A program made the translations under genes and the position numbers. A DNA stretch of 64,000 bases from Streptomyces sp. B21-083 (GTDB lineage Bacteria > Actinomycetota > Actinomycetes > Streptomycetales > Streptomycetaceae): positions 2,170,001 to 2,234,000 of the forward strand of contig NZ_JARUND010000001.1 in NCBI RefSeq assembly GCF_036898825.1, written 5' to 3'. Under the pieces are notes generated by a model, which was not told where the DNA came from, did no database searches, and worked only from the letters and a program-made list of their open reading frames with translations. Positions 1 to 8,294 of this stretch are shown in pieces; the stretch's first letter is position 1; the number at the start of each line of letters is the position of its first letter.

Positions 1-93
1 GGCGAACCAGGCGCTCGGCACCGAATGGAAAGCAGGGGGCCTGCGGCTGGGTTTCCTGCGCTTCGAGCTGAAGTCGACGACAGGGAGTGCCTC

Positions 94-924
94 ATGACGG
101 TCGAACAGTCCCCCGCTCCCAGCGACGTCCGTAACGTGTACGACGGGTTCGGTCGGATCTACGGTTCCGTGTGGGGGCCCAATATCCACTACGGCTACTG
201 GGAGAACGACGCCGACGACAGCTCCGTCGAGGTAGCCACAGACCGCCTGACCGACCTGATGATCTCCGGTCTCGGCGCGCAGGCCGGCCAGCGGGTCCTG
301 GACATCGGATGCGGCATCGGTCATCCCGCACAGCGGCTCGTCCGCGCTTGTGACGTGAACGTGGTGGGCATCACCGTCAGCCACGTCCAGGCCCAGGAGG
401 CCACCGAACTCGCGGCCGCGGCCGGGCTGGCCGACCGGGCCACATTCCAGTTCGGGGACGCGATGGACATGCCCTTCCCCGACGACTCGTTCGACGCGGC
501 CTGGGCGTTCGAGTCGATGTGGCACATGCCCGACCGTGGCCATGTGCTCTCCGAGGCCGCCCGCGTCCTGCGCCCCGGCGGCCGCCTCGCCATCGCCGAC
601 GTCATCCAGCGCGACCCGGTGAGCCCTGAGGGACGCGTGGTCCTGGACCACATCTGCCAGAACTACGCGGTGCGCTCCCTGGGCACGGTCGACGAATACC
701 GGGTGGCGTTGGCCGCCAGCGGTTTCGTCGACGTGGAGATCCGTGACATCACCGACAACGTCATCCGTACCCTCGGGCTCATGGCCGACGCCTTCGAGAC
801 CGTCAGCGACAAGCTGGCCGATCTGGTCGGCAAGGAACAGGCCGACTCGCTCATCGACTTCGTGCGCAGGTTCGGGGCCATCCCGGAGAGCGGCTACCTC
901 TTCCTGACCGCGGTCCGCGCATAA
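94..924 (+). CDS. SAM-dependent class I methyltransferase
   Basis: A 276-residue Rossmann-fold methyltransferase of the small-molecule type. Motif I is VLDIGCGIG at residues 68-76, the acidic loop after beta-4 is DAMDMPF near residue 121, and the post-motif VLRPGGRLAIADV follows at about 158. The aromatic N-terminus (YGSVWGPNIHYGYW) resembles the sterol/tocopherol/polyketide O- or C-methyltransferase group. ATG at 94 is preferred over the upstream in-frame ATG at 25 because AGGGAG lies just before it and the family homology begins there. It stands alone, followed by a hairpin, so its substrate cannot be read from neighbours. Function beyond methyl transfer is not assigned. Confidence 0.85.
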   Translation: MTVEQSPAPSDVRNVYDGFGRIYGSVWGPNIHYGYWENDADDSSVEVATDRLTDLMISGLGAQAGQRVLDIGCGIGHPAQRLVRACDVNVVGITVSHVQAQEATELAAAAGLADRATFQFGDAMDMPFPDDSFDAAWAFESMWHMPDRGHVLSEAARVLRPGGRLAIADVIQRDPVSPEGRVVLDHICQNYAVRSLGTVDEYRVALAASGFVDVEIRDITDNVIRTLGLMADAFETVSDKLADLVGKEQADSLIDFVRRFGAIPESGYLFLTAVRA

Positions 925-973
925 CACGGGCGCCGCCCTGGGTACCGGTCGAGGGTCATCTCGAAGGGGAACT

Positions 974-1002
974 CCAGCATGGGTGGTGGACGCCCATGCT
1001 GG
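974..1002 (+). terminator. Hairpin after the methyltransferase
   Basis: A perfect 10-bp inverted repeat (CCAGCATGGG / CCCATGCTGG) with a 9-base loop, 50 bases past the methyltransferase stop. No U tract follows, which is normal for Streptomyces terminators. The rest of the gap to 1263 shows nothing recognisable. Confidence 0.55.
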
Positions 1003-1263
1003 TGGCTTCCCGGCACAGCGGTGACGTGGGGTGCGGTAGGACGCCGGCGGAAGGTTGATTCGCTCGGCCGAGTGCTCCGTACCGGGGCCCCAGGTGACGC
1101 CCGGCGTAGTGGGTGCGACTCGGCCTCGGCGATCAGACTCACGGACCTCTCCGGAGCACGGCTGACGGTCGACGCAATCGCGGTGCGACCCAACGTCCCG
1201 CAACCTGCCAGGATCCGCTTCGCCCGGCACTGATCTCACCGCCCGCGCCGCTACGAGCCCGCG

Positions 1264-2286
1264 TCAGGACGACTCGCGAACGACCAGTTCCGTACGGAGG
1301 ATGACGTGGCGCCAGGCCACGGACGCCTCCTCCATCTCCTCCAGCAGCAGTCTGATCATGGCCCGCCCCATCTCCTCCACCGGCTGACGCACGGTGGTCA
1401 GGCGCGGCTCGGTGCGCTGAGCCAGCGGAAAGTCGTCGAACCCGATCACCGCGACGTCCTCGGGCACCCGCCGCCCCGCCGCGCGCAGCGCCTGCAGCGC
1501 CCCCGCCGCCGAGGTGTCCGACGCGGCGAGGACGCCGTCGATCTCCGGGTGCCGTACGAGGAGTTCCGCCATGGCGCAGCGCCCGCCCTCCAGGGTGAAG
1601 TCGCTCTCCGCGACCAAGGTCCGCGGACCTTTCAGACCGGCCGCCTCCAGGGCACCCTGATAGCCGCGCAGCCGGCACTGCGCGACGTACATGTCCAACG
1701 GTCCCGTAATGGTGGCGATCGCTCTGCGTCCCTGTTTCAGCAAGTGGGAGACCGCGCTTCGGGCACCGCCCAAGTTGTCCGCGTCCACGTAGCTGACGTA
1801 CTCGTCGCCCGACCGGCGCCCCAGCATGACGGTCGGTAACCGCGCCTCGGCGAGCATGTCCGGCAGCCGATCGCCTCCGTGCACGGACATCAGCAGAACC
1901 CCGTCGACCCGGCCGCCGCGTGCGTACTCAAGGAAGCGCTGCCGTTCGTTCTCCGAGGGGACCAGGGTCAGCATCAGCTGCATCCCGGTGTCCGCCAGCG
2001 CATCGCCGAGCGAGCGGACGATCTCCGAGAAGAACGGCTCCGCGAACTGCCTCCAGTCCGGCTCCGTCAGGACGAGGGCCACGGCGTCGGCCCGCCGTCC
2101 GGCCAGGGACCGGGCCGCGAGATTGGGCACGTAGCCCAGATCCTCGATGGCGCGTTGTACCGCCCGGCGCGTCGCCTCCTTCACACCGGCCGCGTTGTTG
2201 ATGACCCGGGAGACCGTGCCCCGCCCCACCCCGGCGCGGGCGGCCACCTCTTCCAGCGTCGGCGCTCCAAGGCGTCGCTTGGCCAT
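1264..2286 (-). CDS. LacI-family repressor, CebR-like
   Basis: A 340-residue LacI/GalR regulator. The HTH (TLEEVAARAGVGRGTVSRVI) spans residues 10-29, the hinge (NLAARSLAGRR) lies near 55-65, and a periplasmic-binding-protein-like sugar domain fills the rest. The body resembles the CebR cellobiose-responsive subfamily, and the next gene upstream on the same strand is a GH12 cellulase with a CebR-type operator. I infer control of cellulolytic genes, but CebR itself normally sits with cebEFG, so this may be a paralogue. ATG at 2286 is chosen over GTG 2292 because GGGGAGAGG lies at proper distance from the ATG. Confidence 0.88.
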   Translation of the reverse strand: MAKRRLGAPTLEEVAARAGVGRGTVSRVINNAAGVKEATRRAVQRAIEDLGYVPNLAARSLAGRRADAVALVLTEPDWRQFAEPFFSEIVRSLGDALADTGMQLMLTLVPSENERQRFLEYARGGRVDGVLLMSVHGGDRLPDMLAEARLPTVMLGRRSGDEYVSYVDADNLGGARSAVSHLLKQGRRAIATITGPLDMYVAQCRLRGYQGALEAAGLKGPRTLVAESDFTLEGGRCAMAELLVRHPEIDGVLAASDTSAAGALQALRAAGRRVPEDVAVIGFDDFPLAQRTEPRLTTVRQPVEEMGRAMIRLLLEEMEEASVAWRHVILRTELVVRESS

Positions 2287-2572
2287 GACCACCTCTCCCC
2301 ACCCGCGAGATCACCGATCTTACGGGCCCGGGGAACCGGCCACACATCATCCGCGGGGGATCAACCGAGCTCGGCGCGAAGGAAGTTCGGGTGCCCCGCC
2401 TTGAGGAAGGCCGTCGACCCGGCCGGCTCCGGAAGCGGCCGCACCCACCCGGCTGAACTCGAAAGCCAGGCGGATGGGTGCGGGGTGGACGGACGCGCAC
2501 TCGCGTCAGGCGCCCGGTTCGGGGCAGGCCGGCCGGCGGTCGTCCGGTCTCAGGCCGCCGACGCCGGCATCA

Positions 2573-3700
2573 TCAAGCGGCGGTGCAGGACGTGCCGTTC
2601 AGGCTGAAGCCGGTCGGTTTGGCGAAGGTGCCGTCGTAGCCGCCCTGGAACCCGAAGGAGACCTGGCCGCCCGGTGCGATGGACGCGTTGTACGCCATAC
2701 CACCGGCCGTCACCGCTCCCGACGAGCCGGAGACGTTGGCGCTCCAGGAACTCGTGATCTTCTGCCCGGCGGGCAAAGTGAACGCGAGTTTCCAGTTGTC
2801 GACGGGAGACGAGCCCGTGTTGGTCACGGTGACGTCGGCGGTGAAGCCGCCTTGCCACACGCTCGTGCCGTAGGCCACCTTGCACGCCGACGAGCCGCCA
2901 CCCGGACCGCCGGGGGTGCTGCCACCGACGTTGACGGTGGAGGAGAACGACGTCACCGCCAGTCCCGCGCCGTTCTGCCAGGGCTCGAAGCCCGCCTGCA
3001 CACTCGTCAGGTACCAGTTGTCCTGGGCCAGTCCGCGGGAGACGGCCTGGCGGACGAAGTCCATGACGTCGAAGTTCCAGCTGTCGATCGCCGACGGCGC
3101 GACAAAGGACAACACGTCGTTGGAGCCGTTGTTGCCGGACCACACCTGCCATGAACGCCCGGCCACGGAGGCGGTGCCGACCTGCGATCCGACCGGCTGC
3201 ACGCCTCCCACATGGTTGAACCAGACCATGATCTCGGTGCGGTTCACACCGTCCTTGCGGGGCGTCGGGTCCAGCCAGATGTCGTACGCGGCGTCGTAGA
3301 TCGCACCGCTCCCATAGCCGTAGGAGATGCTCGTGGGCGCGCTCGAGATCGAACTCAGCCGGGCCGGGAGGCTGGTGCCGGGTGAGCAGTTGGTGTAGTG
3401 GCAGCCGTTGAAGAGGGACGGGTACGACTTCGGGGCGCCGTTCGTCGGAACCGAGCCGTCGGCCTGGGCGATCCTGAAGCCGGAGTTCGTGACGGTGATG
3501 CACTGGGTGGCGTTGGTGCCCCAGCGGTTGTTCTGGACGACGTAACGGCCCTGGATCGTGGTCGTGCCGAACTGCTCGCAGATGGTCGTGTCGGCGTGCG
3601 ACGCCGGGGCGGCGGTGAGAAGCGCCGCCAGCGCGACGAGCGCCGTGAGCAGCGTGCCGAACAGAGCGTGCGCCCTGCCCCTTTGCTTCGACTCTTGCAT
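2573..3700 (-). CDS. Secreted GH12 endoglucanase with C-terminal CBM2
   Basis: A 375-residue extracellular cellulase that cuts internal beta-1,4-glucan bonds. A Sec signal peptide (about residues 1-36, ending SHA) precedes a GH12 jelly-roll domain. Likely catalytic glutamates are E156 in TEIMVWFNH and E239 in AGFEPW. A Gly/Pro/Ser linker near 260-271 leads to a CBM2 cellulose-binding domain (about 272-375) whose paired cysteines lie in SACKVAYG and GTSCTAA. This is the architecture of S. lividans CelB. ATG 3700 has GGAGG eight bases upstream; an in-frame extension to 4189 lacks any secretion logic. A perfect TGGGAGCGCTCCCA lies 50 bases upstream, so cello-oligosaccharide induction through CebR is expected. 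Confidence 0.93.
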   Translation of the reverse strand: MQESKQRGRAHALFGTLLTALVALAALLTAAPASHADTTICEQFGTTTIQGRYVVQNNRWGTNATQCITVTNSGFRIAQADGSVPTNGAPKSYPSLFNGCHYTNCSPGTSLPARLSSISSAPTSISYGYGSGAIYDAAYDIWLDPTPRKDGVNRTEIMVWFNHVGGVQPVGSQVGTASVAGRSWQVWSGNNGSNDVLSFVAPSAIDSWNFDVMDFVRQAVSRGLAQDNWYLTSVQAGFEPWQNGAGLAVTSFSSTVNVGGSTPGGPGGGSSACKVAYGTSVWQGGFTADVTVTNTGSSPVDNWKLAFTLPAGQKITSSWSANVSGSSGAVTAGGMAYNASIAPGGQVSFGFQGGYDGTFAKPTGFSLNGTSCTAA

Positions 3701-3750
3701 GCGTGTCCTCCGCTGGGGATGTGTGGGGAGCAGCAGGAACGCCCATCCTT

Positions 3751-3764
3751 TGGGAGCGCTCCCA
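3751..3764. promoter_or_regulatory. CebR-type operator upstream of GH12
   Basis: The 14-base perfect palindrome TGGGAGCGCTCCCA is the established CebR box of streptomycete cellulase genes. It lies about 50 bases before the GH12 start codon. Identical or near-identical boxes occur at 4281, 4424, 62840 and 62880. Confidence 0.88.
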
Positions 3765-4074
3765 ATTCGGTTGGCAGGATCCGACGCGACCGGCATCGTG
3801 ATCATGCTCCTGACAAATCCCGGGCGGTTCCCTGAGCGGCTGAGAACCGCCCGGCCGGGTGACCCCGTCTCCCTGCGACGGAGTCGTGTACGCGGAACCT
3901 CAGGGGACCTGGTCAAGGGCTCCGCGCACAAGCCCATGGCGAGGGCGATGTCCGCCCGGGCCCAGAACCGGTGGTGGGTGAAGACGGGCGCGGCTCCGCC
4001 CGTGAGGTATGCCCCGGTCTTCGACCAGGCCGGGTCGTTCTTGCATGCAGAAGGAGCGCGGTGACGCCGGACAG

Positions 4075-4227
4075 TCACCCATGGCCGGACTGCGACCACC
4101 TGCCGTTCCAACCGCTGCTCAGCTTCTGGTTGCCCGAGCAGGCGGGCATCGACAGGGGCGGGGCGAACGCGGCCGCGACAGCGGTCCACAGCCGCCGCAC
4201 AGCTCTGCGCTTACGTCCGGGATCCAT
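4075..4227 (-). pseudogene. Relic of a secreted CBM2 enzyme: signal peptide joined to a CBM2 scrap
   Basis: A 50-codon reading frame begins at ATG 4227 behind a strong GAGGAGG site and a CebR box 54 bases further up. It encodes a typical signal peptide (RKRRAVRR, then WTAVAAAFAPPLS). The signal runs straight into NQKLSSGWNGRWSQSG, which matches the late strand of CBM2 domains (compare GQK..WN...QSG), and then stops. The catalytic domain and most of the binding module are missing, so this looks like an internally deleted cellulase or chitinase-type gene. I see no further recognisable coding between here and the GH12 operator at 3764. A short genuine peptide cannot be excluded. Confidence 0.6.
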
Positions 4228-4280
4228 GTTTCTGGTCCTCCTCGCGAAGGGCGACTCGGTGGGGGCCAAGGCTGAACCGG

Positions 4281-4294
4281 CGGGAGCGCTCCCA
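4281..4294. promoter_or_regulatory. CebR-type operator upstream of the CBM2 relic
   Basis: CGGGAGCGCTCCCA differs from the perfect CebR palindrome at one end base. It lies 54 bases before the start codon of the 4075-4227 relic, so the control region of the dead gene persists. Confidence 0.72.
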
Positions 4295-4423
4295 TAGTGA
4301 GGACGGAGGCAGAGCCCGTCAAGACGTCGAGAAGTGGAATCGTTTTGAACTGAATCGGCCGAAGAAAGTCAGGTAACAACCCTGTGAAACCAACCCTGTT
4401 GACGCTAACTTCGTCGACACCAG

Positions 4424-4437
4424 TGGGAGCGGTTCCA
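4424..4437. promoter_or_regulatory. Degenerate CebR-like box
   Basis: TGGGAGCGGTTCCA keeps both half-site cores with one altered centre, the same GGTTCC variant seen at 62840. It may be a second operator for the relic gene or a leftover. Between 4438 and about 4920 I recognise no intact gene; the minus strand has a protein-like stretch (about 4720-4910, LGDDGTLTAWLRAG) that I cannot assign. Confidence 0.45.
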
Positions 4438-4923
4438 TCAGGCGACTCGGCCGTCACCGCGCGCCAAGCTGCGCGGAGTCGCTCATACGACACCCCCGCG
4501 TTCAACAGCGTTCAGACTCGTCGGCACACCTGCGCCGCGTGTCCCGGGGCGCCGGGCCCGTGGACTCCGGCGATCTCGCCGCCGTCTGACGCGTCCACGA
4601 CTCCCGCTCAGGTGACAGCTGTTGGAACTCCACCCGCAGGACAAGCGTGGGAGACCTCCGCCGGCCGTCCCTCATGGCCTCGCCTCCTACGGCGGCGCGT
4701 CCACCGGGCAGGGCGACCGGCCTGCCCGACCGGCTGCGTGAAGCGTGTGGGCCGGTCCGAGGGGGTGGCGTAACGCACGCTACGCAGGACGGACGCCCAG
4801 GTGGCGGTGTCGGTGAAGTCCCGGCGCCCGGCCGGGACGGCGTCCGCCCGGCCGGCTCGCAGCCAGGCGGTGAGCGTGCCGTCGTCGCCGAGGTCGGTCA
4901 CGGGAACCGCGCGGACGCGGGAA

Positions 4924-5140
4924 ATGGTGCTGCTGCGGCTACCGGCCCGGCCGGTGCTGGGCTTCTGTTTCGCGCCGCAAGCGGTGTACTCGTCCGGAGA
5001 GGGCGTCACCGAGGCCGGCACCGTGGCGTACGCCGCCCATGTCGTCGGCTTCCTCGCCGGCATGCCGCTGGCCCGGCCGCTCAGGCCCGGCACCTCGCCG
5101 CCGCCCGAACCGGGCCGCCCGCCACGGGGCGGGCAGGCAC
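4924..5140 (+). pseudogene. C-terminal relic of a rhomboid-family membrane protease
   Basis: About 70 codons read as the last two membrane segments of an actinobacterial rhomboid protein. VLGFCFAPQAVYSS is followed by VAYAAHVVGFLAGM, which holds the usual catalytic-type histidine before the GxxxG-like turn, and then a Pro/Arg-rich tail. The N-terminal helices and the GxSG serine motif are absent, and the upstream frame does not resemble rhomboid. It ends just before the convergent 3' end of hemE. I infer a truncated remnant. Confidence 0.55.
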
Positions 5141-5172
5141 CGCATACGTGGCGACGGGCGCCGGATCGCGGC

Positions 5173-6267
5173 TCAGCGGGCGGTGTTCGTGTGGACGTAC
5201 TCCACGAGGCGCGTCAGGGCGTCCGGGGGCGTGTTCGGCATGACGCCGTGGCCGAGGTTGAAGATGTGGCCCTCCAGGCCCTTCGCGGAGTCGAGGACCT
5301 CGCGGGTCTTCGCCTCGACGGCCTCCGTGGACGCGAACAGGACCGTCGGGTCGAGGTTGCCCTGGAGCGCCTTGCCGGGGCCGACGCGACGGGCGGCCTC
5401 GTCGAGCGGGACGCGCCAGTCGACGCCCATGACATCCACGCCGGCCTCGCTCATGGGGGTGAGGAGTTCGCCGGTGCCGACGCCGAAGTGGATGCGCGGG
5501 ACGCCGTACCCCTCGACGGCCTTGAAGACCTTCTGGGAGGCGGGGAGCACCGAGCGGCGGTAGTCGGCCGGGGCGAGGGCGCCGGCCCAGGAGTCGAACA
5601 CCTGGACGGCACTGGCGCCGGCCTCGATCTGGACCTTGAGGAAGGCGGCCGTGATGTCGGCGAGGCGGTCGAGGAGGTCGGCCCAGAGCTGCGGGTCGCC
5701 GTACATGATCGCCTTGGCGTTCTCGTACGTCCGGGAGGGGCCGCCCTCGACGAGGTAGCTCGCGAGCGTGAAGGGCGCGCCGGCGAAGCCGATGAGCGGG
5801 GTGGCGCCGAGCTCGCGGGTGAGCAGACCGATGGCCTCGGTGACGTACGGGACGTCCTCGGGGGTGAGGTCACGGAGCTGGGCGAGGTCCGCGCGGGTGC
5901 GGATCGGCTTCTCGACGACCGGGCCCACACCGGGCTTGATCTCGAGGTCGATCCCGATGGCCTTGAGCGGGACGACGATGTCGCTGTAGTACACCGCCGC
6001 ATCCACGTTGTGCCGGCGGACCGGCTGCATGGTGATCTCGGTGACCAGCTCGGGCCGGGTGCAGGACTCGAGCATCGGGATGCCCTCGCGGGCCTTGAGG
6101 TACTCGGGCAGAGAGCGCCCGGCCTGCCGCATGAACCACACGGGTGTGTGTGGCACAGGCTCGCGCCTGCACGCCTTGAGGAAGGCGGAATCCTGCACGG
6201 CGTCGTTCTTGACGGCGGCGGACGTCGCTGTCGGCTGCTGGCCCGCGGGGCTCTGGTTCGCGCTCAC
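5173..6267 (-). CDS. hemE: Uroporphyrinogen decarboxylase
   Basis: A 364-residue cytoplasmic enzyme that removes the four acetate carboxyls of uroporphyrinogen III to give coproporphyrinogen III in haem synthesis. The family hallmark FMRQAGRSLPEY lies near residue 45, GFAGAPFTLASY mid-protein, and the FNLGHGVMPNTPPD segment at the end. Length matches the usual 350-360 plus a short N-terminal extension. The start is GTG 6267 (SANQSPAG); the reading frame stays open to 7272 but that extension is antisense to the DUF3000 gene. The gene is divergent from DUF3000 with only 129 bases between starts. Confidence 0.96.
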   Translation of the reverse strand: MSANQSPAGQQPTATSAAVKNDAVQDSAFLKACRREPVPHTPVWFMRQAGRSLPEYLKAREGIPMLESCTRPELVTEITMQPVRRHNVDAAVYYSDIVVPLKAIGIDLEIKPGVGPVVEKPIRTRADLAQLRDLTPEDVPYVTEAIGLLTRELGATPLIGFAGAPFTLASYLVEGGPSRTYENAKAIMYGDPQLWADLLDRLADITAAFLKVQIEAGASAVQVFDSWAGALAPADYRRSVLPASQKVFKAVEGYGVPRIHFGVGTGELLTPMSEAGVDVMGVDWRVPLDEAARRVGPGKALQGNLDPTVLFASTEAVEAKTREVLDSAKGLEGHIFNLGHGVMPNTPPDALTRLVEYVHTNTAR

Positions 6268-6396
6268 GCCCAGAAGTCTCCCACGCCCCACCGACAGTCC
6301 CGCGAACAGCCCTGTCGGCGGCTCCCGCCGGACTGTGGTCCGTTCCACGGGTGTCCCTCCCCGCACGGGGGCTCCGTTCCCCTTAATCTTCCCCGC

Positions 6397-7062
6397 ATGG
6401 CTGCGGCACAGGGACGACTGTCGGACGGCGCTGGCGAAATGGACGATGCGAAGGAGGGGGGCCGGGATGGGGAGACGGCTCCGTTGCCCTTCCGGGCTGC
6501 CGTCGACGCGTTGCGGTCCGCGCGGCTGAGGCCGCAGATCGAGATCGAGCCGACGCGGGCGCCCCAGCGCCTCGCGCCGTTCGCGTACGCCCTGGAGGCG
6601 GCGGTCGTCGACGGCGAGGAGGATCTGGCCGACGGCCGGCTCGTCCTGCTGCACGACCCGGCCGGGCACGACGCCTGGCAGGGCTCCTTCCGGCTGGTGA
6701 CGCTGGTGCGCGCCGAGCTGGAGCCGGAGATGGCCGCCGACCCGCTGCTGCCCGACGTGTGCTGGTCCTGGCTGACCGGGGCGCTCCAGGCGCGCGGGCT
6801 GTCGTACGGCGAGGCCAGCGGCACGGTCACGCGCGCGAGTTCGCACTACTTCGGCGGGATGTCGGAGCGGCCGGCCGCGTCCCAGATCGAGATCCGCGCC
6901 TCCTGGACGCCGCGCGAGGGCCTGGGCGGCGTCCCGGACACCGCCGCCCACCTGGCCTCCTGGTGCGACCTGCTGGCCCAGATCGCGGGCCTGCCACCGG
7001 CCGGCCCCGGGGACGCGTCGGTGGTGACGCTCCCTCAGCGACGGGGGCCCCAGTCCCGCTGA
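6397..7062 (+). CDS. DUF3000-domain protein
   Basis: A 221-residue soluble actinobacterial protein of unknown function (DUF3000). Recognisable blocks are LPFRAAVDALRSA, LAPFAYALEAAV, LPDVCWSWLTGAL and SSHYFGGM, then ASQIEIRASWTP. It is conserved next to hemE in streptomycetes, but no catalytic motif is visible. ATG 6397 has no Shine-Dalgarno sequence; a -10-like TAATCT at 6384-6389 places transcription start at or next to the ATG, so a leaderless mRNA is likely. An internal ATG at 6439 is an alternative. A strong hairpin follows the stop. Confidence 0.85.
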   Translation: MAAAQGRLSDGAGEMDDAKEGGRDGETAPLPFRAAVDALRSARLRPQIEIEPTRAPQRLAPFAYALEAAVVDGEEDLADGRLVLLHDPAGHDAWQGSFRLVTLVRAELEPEMAADPLLPDVCWSWLTGALQARGLSYGEASGTVTRASSHYFGGMSERPAASQIEIRASWTPREGLGGVPDTAAHLASWCDLLAQIAGLPPAGPGDASVVTLPQRRGPQSR

Positions 7063-7080
7063 ACCCCCGCCCGTCCGACT

Positions 7081-7122
7081 GAACGGCCTTGCGGTCCCCG
7101 TACGGGGACCGCAAGGCCGTTC
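7081..7122. terminator. Long perfect terminator hairpin
   Basis: A 42-base perfect inverted repeat (arms starting GAACGGCCTTGCGG) around a central GTAC, 18 bases after the DUF3000 stop, followed by TCCTTTG. It separates DUF3000 from the LuxR regulator. Confidence 0.85.
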
Positions 7123-7322
7123 CTTTGCGCCCCCCTCCATGTGCCCTCCTTCTCCCGGTATCGGCACGCCGTCTTTAGTAGCTCTTTGTCGATACGGCCA
7201 CATTCGGCCGCGTATCGACGTAGAGCGAAACCGTTCGATCTTCGGATGATCGATCGCGTGTCCGAATTGCACAGATTGTTACTCACCAGATCGTGATCTT
7301 TCTCTAAAGGAGCACAGGTTTG

Positions 7323-7424
7323 ATGCCGAAGACCTCTGTGACCTTGAAAGCACGGTCGATCCGGTTTCATCCCCAGACCGGATCCGTTCCGCACTCCAGG
7401 AGGCCTGGTGTCCGTTCTTCTTGA
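7323..7424 (+). CDS. Possible 33-codon leader ORF before the LuxR regulator
   Basis: ATG 7323 follows AAAGGAG (7306-7312) at a good distance and opens a 33-codon frame (MPKTSVTLKARS...), ending at TGA 7424, 17 bases inside the regulator gene in another frame. Nothing like it is known to me. The long, AT-richer leader (about 7180-7400, with an imperfect TCGATAC/GTATCGA inverted repeat near 7186-7215) suggests post-transcriptional control. It may be chance. Confidence 0.35.
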   Translation: MPKTSVTLKARSIRFHPQTGSVPHSRRPGVRSS

Positions 7425-8067
7425 GCAGCCCGCAAGCCTGGTCGCCTACCGCCCGAACAAGCCGACCGCCATGGTGGTCGTGGCCGACCCCCGCGTCCGC
7501 TCCACCGTCACCCGCCATCTGTGGGCGCTCGGTGTGCGCGACGTGATCGAGGCCTCGTCCATCGCGGAGGCTCGTCCCCGCATCGGCAACCCCCGCGACA
7601 TCTGCGTCGCAGACGTCCACCTGCCCGACGGCAGCGGGCTCACCCTGCTGTCCGAGACCCGTGCCGCGGGCTGGCCCAACGGCCTGGCCCTGTCCGCCGC
7701 CGACGACATCGGAGCCGTGCGCAACGCCCTCGCGGGCGGTGTGAAGGGTTACGTCGTCACCGGCACCCGCAACAACATCGGCCTGCCCAGCCGGCCGGGC
7801 GCCGCCCCCATCGGCGCCGGCGCCCGTATGCACCGCCGCCCCCCGGGTGCCCCGAGCCACCCGGGCGGCTACCGCGAGCTGTCAGGGCGCGAGGTCGAGG
7901 TCCTGCGACTGGTCGCCGAGGGCCAGTCGAACAAGGCGATCGGCGTCTCCATGGGCCTGTCCGCGCTGACCGTCAAGAGCCACCTCGCCCGGATCGCCCG
8001 CAAGCTCGGCACGGGTGACCGCGCCGGGATGGTGGCGGTGGCCCTGCGCACCGGAATCATCCACTGA
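7408..8067 (+). CDS. LuxR-family response-regulator-like protein
   Basis: A 219-residue regulator. Residues about 15-125 form a receiver-like domain with a candidate phospho-acceptor in VADVHLPDGSGL, but the N-terminal acidic pair is reduced to ADP and the usual lysine sits in VKGYV, so phosphorylation may be weak or absent. A Pro/Arg/Gly linker leads to a LuxR/GerE HTH (LSGREVEVLRLVAEG...SNKAIGV..LTVKSHLARI). No histidine kinase is adjacent, hence an orphan. GTG 7408 is preceded by AGGAGG. The same gene lies between DUF3000 and RNase D in other streptomycetes. Confidence 0.87.
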   Translation: MSVLLEQPASLVAYRPNKPTAMVVVADPRVRSTVTRHLWALGVRDVIEASSIAEARPRIGNPRDICVADVHLPDGSGLTLLSETRAAGWPNGLALSAADDIGAVRNALAGGVKGYVVTGTRNNIGLPSRPGAAPIGAGARMHRRPPGAPSHPGGYRELSGREVEVLRLVAEGQSNKAIGVSMGLSALTVKSHLARIARKLGTGDRAGMVAVALRTGIIH

Positions 8068-8233
8068 CACCGATTGACACCGATCCCGATCACTGCTCCT
8101 GAGCACCACTCCTGATCACTGACGCACGACCCTCGGCGACCGGCCGATGACGACCACTTCGCCACCACTCCTGACCGAGATGACCGACAGAATTCACTGA
8201 CACGTGTGACACGTGACCGGTTTACGACCCCAA

Positions 8234-8269
8234 GGCGCCCGTCGACGGAACGTTCCGTCGGCGGGCGCC
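8234..8269 (+). terminator. Hairpin after the LuxR regulator
   Basis: A 36-base inverted repeat (GGCGCCCGTCGACGGAA / TTCCGTCGGCGGGCGCC) with one mismatch, between the regulator stop and the RNase D start. Confidence 0.6.
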
Positions 8270-8294
8270 GTCCATACACAGATACCCTTGACAG

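Noticed and set aside
2573..4189. Extending the GH12 gene upstream to 4189
   Set aside because: The extension would bury the signal peptide 163 residues inside the protein and cross the CebR operator; ATG 3700 has a ribosome site.
4801..7062. A 753-codon plus-strand open frame
   Set aside because: It is antisense to hemE for most of its length; only its last 221 codons (DUF3000) and a rhomboid scrap near the start resemble real protein. The openness is a GC-bias effect.
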